This document shows, in pieces, positions 34,276-38,764 of a DNA stretch of 38,764 nucleotides; positions within the stretch are counted from its first letter, which is position 1, and the number at the start of each line of letters is the position of its first letter. The DNA is from Hyphomicrobiaceae bacterium (GTDB lineage: Bacteria > Pseudomonadota > Alphaproteobacteria > Rhizobiales > Hyphomicrobiaceae): NCBI GenBank assembly GCA_002919265.1, contig PKEY01000123.1, forward strand, positions 1-38,764, written 5' to 3'. Position numbers and translations under genes: made by a program. The notes beneath the pieces are model-generated. The model was not told the origin of the DNA. It ran no database searches and was given only the letters and a program-made list of their open reading frames with translations.

Positions 34276-35433
34276 TTAGTATCGGAACACACCGGCCGCC
34301 GGGCCCACCTTCGCCCGCAAATCCTCGGGAAGCGTGAACACATCCCCGCCACGGACAAGCGTTTCCAAGGCAAGCCTGTTTAGAATGTCCTCGTTATCAG
34401 GTCCGGGCTCAGGATCGATCCGGAGCACCTGATATTCCTCATCGAAATGTCCCCAGACATTCGCATCGGAAGCCAGGAATACGTACTCGAGGCGTCCGGC
34501 AATTGCTTCCCGCAGAAGCGTTTGCACGTCCTTGGTGCCCGGGATCGGGGCTCCCTCGAGCTGAGCCCTCAGTCGACGCCGCGCATTTTCGCGATCAGCC
34601 CGAATAATCGGCTCCGCAATGCGCCACGCCTGTGCGTGCAGCTCCCCGTTGGGCAAGGCGAACGGATCGACCTGGATCGCCTCCTTGGTTACATGCCGAT
34701 AGTCGACGCATTTGCGCGCATGGCCGATAATGCGCGGATTGCCAGCAAGAATCAGCGGCGATTCGCTATTTGCAAGATGCCGATCAACGGCTTTCCCAAC
34801 CTCCTGCAGCAGCCGCTGAAGTTCAACTGTTTCGTAGTCCTCGGGGCTAACCCCCAGCGCATGGAATTTGCCCACGCCGGCTCCGCTGGCTGGATCACCG
34901 CGATCCCGCGCATGAAATCCGAGATTATCGTCGAAGTCAGTGCGTTCGAGAATTTCGGCAATCCCGGACGGCATGCCTTCGACAGGCGTTTCACGCAATT
35001 CGCGTGAATTTCCTTCGTAAAACCGAACCTTATCGCGCGTCAGCGCCAGCACGCCGAATTTTTCGCCATTCCGGAACATCCGGATCATGGGCCGCAAATG
35101 ATACCGTGGACTGACGACCACGAGCTCCGGAACGGATTGCGGCAGCTTCACGAACTGCGTTTTTCCTTTCTCGATGAGAATTGCCAGCCCGTGGTCCTGA
35201 TAGCGCCAGAACATCTTGGCAGGAACACGCCCTCGCGCTTCTTCGAGAAGCTCGTCGATTTCCGGACGGCGAACGCCGGCGGCCGCGAGCTTCTGGTCTG
35301 CCTCCTTCAACAAAGTCGAGAGGCGGATGGGATCCTGTTCATTTTCGGGGTAGCTTAGATGAGTCGGGAGATAAATGCTGACTCTCGGAAATCCAGTCGA
35401 TTGTGCAAGCGCGATAAGGTCGGCTCGTCTCAT
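34276..35433 (-). CDS. Bacterial release-factor-like (BaeRF family) protein
   Basis: The 385-residue protein matches the BaeRF families, bacterial relatives of the eRF1/Pelota fold: the N-terminal MRRADLIALAQSTGFPRVSIYLPTH, then VPELVVVSPRYHLRPMI, VLALTRDKVRFYEG and a last domain with WGHFDEEYQV and RGGDVFTL. The family is proposed to act on stalled ribosomes or peptidyl-tRNA; this is prediction, not shown. No GGQ motif typical of release factors is visible. The start at 35433 is chosen by family N-terminus; the ribosome-binding site is weak (GGGAG 12 bases away) and the frame is open to 35562. Confidence 0.8.
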   Translation of the reverse strand: MRRADLIALAQSTGFPRVSIYLPTHLSYPENEQDPIRLSTLLKEADQKLAAAGVRRPEIDELLEEARGRVPAKMFWRYQDHGLAILIEKGKTQFVKLPQSVPELVVVSPRYHLRPMIRMFRNGEKFGVLALTRDKVRFYEGNSRELRETPVEGMPSGIAEILERTDFDDNLGFHARDRGDPASGAGVGKFHALGVSPEDYETVELQRLLQEVGKAVDRHLANSESPLILAGNPRIIGHARKCVDYRHVTKEAIQVDPFALPNGELHAQAWRIAEPIIRADRENARRRLRAQLEGAPIPGTKDVQTLLREAIAGRLEYVFLASDANVWGHFDEEYQVLRIDPEPGPDNEDILNRLALETLVRGGDVFTLPEDLRAKVGPAAGVFRY

Positions 35434-35787
35434 AGTGTTCTCGTTCTCCCTGGCTGGCTTCACCATCGGCAGGCGAACCAGCGTGGCTCCGTCGCAAGCC
35501 CCTGTCTGGCGGAAGGAAACGAAGCTTCGCTTGGCGAAGTTCCGTAATTCTATTGCCGCCACCAGGTCTCCTCGACTGGAGCCAGCCTAAATTAACGAGT
35601 GTGCATGCACTTTGATCCCCAGCAATAATGAGCACAACCAGTTGCCAGATTGCTGGACATGAGCTCAGGGAGCAGTAACCCTATCATTCGAACGAGTTTG
35701 ATTAGCCATGCGTGCCATCGAATCGGCGCTTTCGGAGCGGACACGATCAACGGAGTAAGGACAGCGGGTGCATAAAGGAATCAGATC
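35434..35787. other. Divergent intergenic region, BaeRF / TPR gene
   Basis: This 354-base region contains one perfect 10-bp palindrome, GTGCATGCAC (35601-35610), and an AAGGAA ribosome-binding site for the TPR gene at its right end. I see no convincing promoter or RNA structure. The left part could be coding if the BaeRF gene starts earlier. Confidence 0.4.
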
Positions 35788-36420
35788 ATGAGAGCGCTGG
35801 CACCGGCCCTGGCCGCCATCCTCGCAACGATCAGAGTGGCTGCCGCAGATCCTCTCGACGGACACGACTGCTTTTCTTCCGACAACGATCGGCGAATTGC
35901 TGGCTGTACGGAGCTTATCGAGCGCTCGGGCCTGAGTGGGCAGCTGCTAGGCTCGGCCTATGCCATGCGAGCCCTCGCCTATTCTCTGAAAGGGCTCTAC
36001 GACACGGCCATCCAGGACTACAACGAGGCCATCCGGCTCATTCCGGACTTTGCTGTCGCGCTCAACAACAGGGCCTGGGCGTATTTCAAATCAGGGCGGC
36101 CTCAGGCGGGGCTGCCCGACGTGGAGCGGTCGCTCGAACTGCAACCCACCAGCCCGCACGCCTACGACACCAGGGCCCACATCCGGCAGGTGCTGGGCAA
36201 TCCATCCGGCGCCCTGAGCGACTACGACGCGGCCATGCGGTTCGGCGGCGAGCGCATGATCCAGCTCTACCAGTGCGGCCTGTCCGCCCTCGGGCACTAC
36301 GCGGGGCCCGTGGACGGCGTGTACACCGTGGCGCTCCGCCAGGCGCTGGAAGCGTGCGTGAAAGACAAGGCCTGCGACCCCTTGCCACCGGACGAGGAGT
36401 GCCGGGCTGCAACATCGTAA
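35788..36420 (+). CDS. Secreted TPR protein with a peptidoglycan-binding-like tail
   Basis: The 210-residue protein begins with a hydrophobic signal (ALAPALAAILATIRVAAA). Residues about 55-150 contain TPR-like repeats (AMRALAYSLKGLYDTAIQDYNEAIRL, NNRAWAYFKSGRPQAGLPDVERSLEL). The last 45 residues (LSALGHYAGPVDGVYTVALRQALEACV) resemble a short peptidoglycan-binding repeat of the GxxDGxxG type. Function is unknown; a periplasmic adaptor role is a guess. AAGGAATC lies before the ATG. A hairpin (36442-36467) separates it from the copper chaperone gene. Confidence 0.8.
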   Translation: MRALAPALAAILATIRVAAADPLDGHDCFSSDNDRRIAGCTELIERSGLSGQLLGSAYAMRALAYSLKGLYDTAIQDYNEAIRLIPDFAVALNNRAWAYFKSGRPQAGLPDVERSLELQPTSPHAYDTRAHIRQVLGNPSGALSDYDAAMRFGGERMIQLYQCGLSALGHYAGPVDGVYTVALRQALEACVKDKACDPLPPDEECRAATS

Positions 36421-36441
36421 GCTTGTGAAGCAGCCACGCAC

Positions 36442-36467
36442 GGCGTGCGCCAGACAGGGCGTACGCC
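36442..36467 (+). terminator. Hairpin between the TPR and PCu(A)C genes
   Basis: GGCGTGCGCC and GGCGTACGCC with a 6-base loop can form a 10-bp stem (one G-U pair) in the plus-strand RNA, 21 bases after the TPR gene stop. No T-run follows, so its role is uncertain; attenuation or RNA stability are options. Confidence 0.35.
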
Positions 36468-36504
36468 GGTCCGGTTCGTCCAACGGTCCATGGGGAGCGA
36501 ATCT

Positions 36505-37020
36505 ATGAAGTTGAAAGGTTGGATTGTGGCAGCCCTGCTGCCGCTGATGAGTTCCTACGCTCTCGCCCAAGAGAACAATGTCACAGTCTCGGAGGCTTGG
36601 GCGCGGGCGACCCCCGGCGGAGCGAAGACCGGCGCCGCCTTCCTGCAGGTCACGGCCAAGACCGATTCGGACAAGTTGATCGATGCACGGTCGAGTGTTG
36701 CCGAGCACGTCGAGTTGCACGATCACATCCACGAGAATGGCGTAATGCGCATGAGGCGGGTCGACGCGATCGAGGTTCCGGTTGGAAAGACGGTCACTCT
36801 TCAGCCGGGCGGCTATCACCTAATGCTGATGAACCTCAAGCAGCCGCTCAAGGCCGGAGAGACCATCGACCTGACGCTCGTCTTTGAAAAGGCCGGCGAG
36901 GTTGCAGTAACGGCCAACGTCCAGCCCATTGGCGCCAAAGGGCCTGGGAGCGAATCAGGCCATGGGCATTCGCACGGTCATGGCGACGATGGCCATGGGG
37001 AGCACGGTCACAAGCACTAA
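36505..37020 (+). CDS. Periplasmic copper chaperone, PCu(A)C family
   Basis: The 171-residue protein has a signal peptide ending near SSYALA and the PCu(A)C domain (about 25-140) with SEAWARATPGGAKTGAAFL and the copper-ligand pattern: His and Met in HVELHDHIHENGVMRMR, then HLMLM about 30 residues later. The family hands Cu(I) to cytochrome c oxidase in the periplasm. The C-terminus adds a His-rich tail (SGHGHSHGHGDDGHGEH...), which could also bind copper or other metals. GGGGAG precedes the ATG at 36505. No oxidase genes are nearby. Confidence 0.92.
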   Translation: MKLKGWIVAALLPLMSSYALAQENNVTVSEAWARATPGGAKTGAAFLQVTAKTDSDKLIDARSSVAEHVELHDHIHENGVMRMRRVDAIEVPVGKTVTLQPGGYHLMLMNLKQPLKAGETIDLTLVFEKAGEVAVTANVQPIGAKGPGSESGHGHSHGHGDDGHGEHGHKH

Positions 37021-37045
37021 GCAGCGAATCGGAAGGGTTGGTTGA

Positions 37046-37071
37046 GCGGCGGGCTTCATGGCGCCCGCCGC
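37046..37071. terminator. Hairpin between convergent PCu(A)C and speE genes
   Basis: A perfect 9-bp stem (GCGGCGGGC / GCCCGCCGC, 8-base loop) lies between the two stop codons. On the plus strand it is followed by AAAAATT rather than T residues; on the minus strand the T-run comes before it. It may still block both transcripts. Confidence 0.45.
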
Positions 37072-37089
37072 AAAAATTGGGCGCTTCTG

Positions 37090-38025
37090 CTATTTCGCTT
37101 TTGCCTTCTGAGGCTTTGCCGCTGCAGTCTTGGCGGCCGGCTTCGATGTTTTCTTCCCACGCCCTTCACTGACAGCCTTGCGCACCATCTCCTCGGCGTA
37201 GGCCGGGAGAGCGAACGAGGCCACGTGGAGCGCGGGCGTCCAATAACGTGTCTGTATGCCCCGCGACTTCTGGCGACGGGCGAGCTTCTCCACCGAAATA
37301 TCCAGGTGAGACGGGTCATCCGAGCCCCAGTTGAGCGCGAACTCGCCGCCGAAGTAGCAAGGCTGGGTGCAGAAGTAGGGCGCGCAGCGCTCGAACAGCT
37401 CCGCGAAGATGCGGGTCGTGTTCATGAACGGCTCAGGGCAAAGGAAGGGCAGGCCGTTCTGGGTAACCAGGATGCCGCCAGGCTTCAATGCCCGCTTGCA
37501 GTCCGAAAAGAATTCCTTGGTGTGCAGCACGGCCGAGGGGCCGATCGGCTCCGAGCTGTCGACGATGATTGCGTCAAACTTCTCGGTAGTCTCCGCCACG
37601 TACTTCAGGCCATCCGCGATGACGATCTCCGCCCGCGGGTTGTCGAACGCGCCGGCAGAGACTTGCGGGTAGTACTTGAGGGATTGGTCGATAACAGTGC
37701 GGTCGATCTCGCACAGCGTCGCCTTCTCGACCGAAGGGTGCTTGAGAACCTCGCGGAGAACGCCGCCGTCGCCGCCGCCGACTATCAACACCCGACGGGG
37801 CCGCTCCAGGACCATCAGCGGGACGTGCGCCATCATCTCGTGGTAGATGAACTCGTCGAGAGTGGTGAGCTGAAACACTCCATCCAGGATGAGCACCGTG
37901 CCCCAGACCTGATTTTCAAAGATGATGAGGTGCTGATGCTCCGTCTTCTCCTCATGGAGGATCTTCTCCGCCTCCATGCCGACACGCCAGTGGGGATGGA
38001 ACGTCTCCTCGATCCAGCGCTTCAT
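37090..38025 (-). CDS. speE: Spermidine synthase
   Basis: The 311-residue protein has the SpeE core: FQLTTLDEFIYHEMMAHVPL, VLIVGGGDGGVLREVLKH, then DAIIVDSSEPIGPSAVLHTKEFF (catalytic Asp region). It transfers aminopropyl from decarboxylated SAM to putrescine. The first ~285 residues correspond to ordinary SpeE. The last ~25 residues form a tail of Lys, Ala and Pro (ending PAAKTAAAKPQKAKAK) that is unusual. AAGGAGG precedes the ATG at 38025. It lies 153 bases after speD on the same strand, so the two steps of the pathway are grouped. Confidence 0.95.
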   Translation of the reverse strand: MKRWIEETFHPHWRVGMEAEKILHEEKTEHQHLIIFENQVWGTVLILDGVFQLTTLDEFIYHEMMAHVPLMVLERPRRVLIVGGGDGGVLREVLKHPSVEKATLCEIDRTVIDQSLKYYPQVSAGAFDNPRAEIVIADGLKYVAETTEKFDAIIVDSSEPIGPSAVLHTKEFFSDCKRALKPGGILVTQNGLPFLCPEPFMNTTRIFAELFERCAPYFCTQPCYFGGEFALNWGSDDPSHLDISVEKLARRQKSRGIQTRYWTPALHVASFALPAYAEEMVRKAVSEGRGKKTSKPAAKTAAAKPQKAKAK

Positions 38026-38111
38026 CGGAAAGCCTCCTTCAGTCTCGGCAGGTTCTTGGCCTGCAAGTAACTCCCCGAGATGGGCGCCACATGCCGCGCC
38101 CAATGGACAAT

Positions 38112-38154
38112 GAATGAGGCGCGCACGGCTCTTACGCCGGTACGCGCCTCATTC
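38112..38154 (-). other. Long hairpin between speD and speE
   Basis: A perfect 12-bp inverted repeat (GAATGAGGCGCG / CGCGCCTCATTC) encloses a second CGGC/GCCG pairing, giving a 43-base nearly continuous hairpin in the speD-speE interval. There is no T-run. It starts 24 bases after the speD stop. Possible roles: partial terminator, RNA processing signal or a mobile-repeat relic. Confidence 0.7.
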
Positions 38155-38178
38155 TGAATTCGTTAGCACAGATCAGGC

Positions 38179-38754
38179 TCAGGCGGCACGCCGAACCTTG
38201 TTTCCACCATCTGGAGCTTTGCGGTCGGAACCTGCCTGCCAGCTCAGCTCCGACAACTCCTCGCCACGCCGGAACTCCTTCACGACCACGTGGCGCGCGT
38301 CGAACGCACTCTTGAGCACGTCGATGGTCAGGTGAGGCTGAGCTTTGCCGCACATGAACACATCGAGCGCTGCGTAGTCCGCCTCGGGCCAAGTATGGAT
38401 GCTGATGTGGCTCTCCGAAAGCACAGCCACACCCGAGACGCCGCCGTTCGGCGTGAAGTGGTGCAGGTGGATGTGCAGGAGGGTAGCCCCCGCAATATCC
38501 ACACACCGCCTCAGCGTGCGTTCGATGTGCTTCAGATCATCGAGTCTCTTCGCATCGAAGAGGTCGATGATCAGATGGGTACCGGCAAACCGGACGCCAT
38601 CGCGCTCAATAAAGAAGTCCTTCCTGTCCTCGTGCGACCCGCGCACTTGCTCGTCATTTTGCGCACCGGGCGCGTTTCCAAAGTCTTCCTTTTGGGCGGT
38701 GCTTGAACGAGTCAAGTCCATCCCCAATTGGAAGAGGGTGTCGTCGTAGGCCAT
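38179..38754 (-). CDS. speD: S-adenosylmethionine decarboxylase proenzyme
   Basis: The 191-residue protein contains the SpeD autocleavage site SESHISIHTWPE (cleavage expected between Glu114 and Ser115, making the pyruvoyl cofactor), with AGATLLHIHLHHF and DVFMCG (Cys136) forming the active site. It makes decarboxylated SAM for the speE product. About 45 N-terminal and 30 C-terminal residues extend beyond the compact bacterial SpeD core. GGAGGG lies directly upstream, at the window edge. Confidence 0.96.
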   Translation of the reverse strand: MAYDDTLFQLGMDLTRSSTAQKEDFGNAPGAQNDEQVRGSHEDRKDFFIERDGVRFAGTHLIIDLFDAKRLDDLKHIERTLRRCVDIAGATLLHIHLHHFTPNGGVSGVAVLSESHISIHTWPEADYAALDVFMCGKAQPHLTIDVLKSAFDARHVVVKEFRRGEELSELSWQAGSDRKAPDGGNKVRRAA

Positions 38755-38764
38755 GTGACCCTCC

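Noticed and set aside
35601..35610. GTGCATGCAC palindrome as an operator
   Set aside because: A single 10-base palindrome in 354 bases, with no promoter beside it, is not enough evidence.
35712..36428. 238-codon plus-strand frame overlapping the TPR gene
   Set aside because: Its composition is Arg/Ala/Gly-rich with no fold, while the other frame has a signal peptide and TPR repeats.
37042..38070. 342-codon plus-strand frame opposite speE
   Set aside because: Arg/Leu-rich shadow of the spermidine synthase gene; no start signal or recognisable domain.

Overview
The window reads as the chromosome of an alphaproteobacterium of the Hyphomicrobiales (Rhizobiales) type, possibly near Hyphomicrobium. 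The genus is a guess. The evidence is an FtcR-type flagellar regulator, the FlaF/FlbT pair, a DUF1217 gene next to flgF, a SAM-II riboswitch before metZ, a long two-domain dCTP deaminase, and high GC outside the flagellar block. I see no rRNA, tRNA, CRISPR array, insertion sequence or prophage.

Layout. (1) 1-4470: a membrane-associated FadE-type acyl-CoA dehydrogenase followed by the first codons of a co-directional gene at the left edge, a small secreted c-type cytochrome, and a secreted protein with a possible lysozyme-like fold. (2) 4713-8426: gatC, gatA, a chorismate mutase-like gene and gatB, i.e. the tRNA-dependent amidotransferase with an aromatic-pathway gene inserted. A strong terminator follows gatB and lies inside the 3' end of flhB. 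(3) 8436-24757: a flagellar block. Operon motA-fliM-fliN-fliG-flhB runs leftward. DUF1217-flgF diverges from it rightward. The long leftward series flgE-flgK-flgL-flaF-flbT-flgD-fliQ-flhA-fliR-rod-binding protein-FlgN-like-FliL-like converges on flgF. ftcR lies just upstream of flgE. Flagellin, motB, fliF, fliI, fliP, flgBC, fliE, flgG, flgH and flgI are not here, so the flagellar genes must be split between loci. Parts of this block are clearly more AT-rich than the flanks.

(4) 24990-27936: metZ, preceded by a promoter, a SAM-II aptamer and an intrinsic terminator; a divergent dcd; and an ArsR-family regulator. (5) 28005-33339: dapE and dapD (lysine/diaminopimelate synthesis), a thiamine-diphosphate enzyme, and two short-chain dehydrogenases. 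(6) 33587-35433: a hibernation factor fused to a cold-shock domain, facing a bacterial release-factor-like (BaeRF) gene across two back-to-back terminators. (7) 35788-38764: a secreted TPR protein, a PCu(A)C copper chaperone with a His-rich tail, and speE and speD (spermidine synthesis) with a long hairpin between them.

Most of the window is core chromosomal content. The observations most worth following are the metZ leader, where an aptamer segment is perfectly complementary to the terminator stem; the hibernation/BaeRF gene pair; the chorismate mutase gene within the gat operon; the Lys/Ala tail on SpeE; and several hairpins and inverted repeats in flagellar and polyamine intergenic regions. 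I found no clear candidate for an entirely new multi-gene system.
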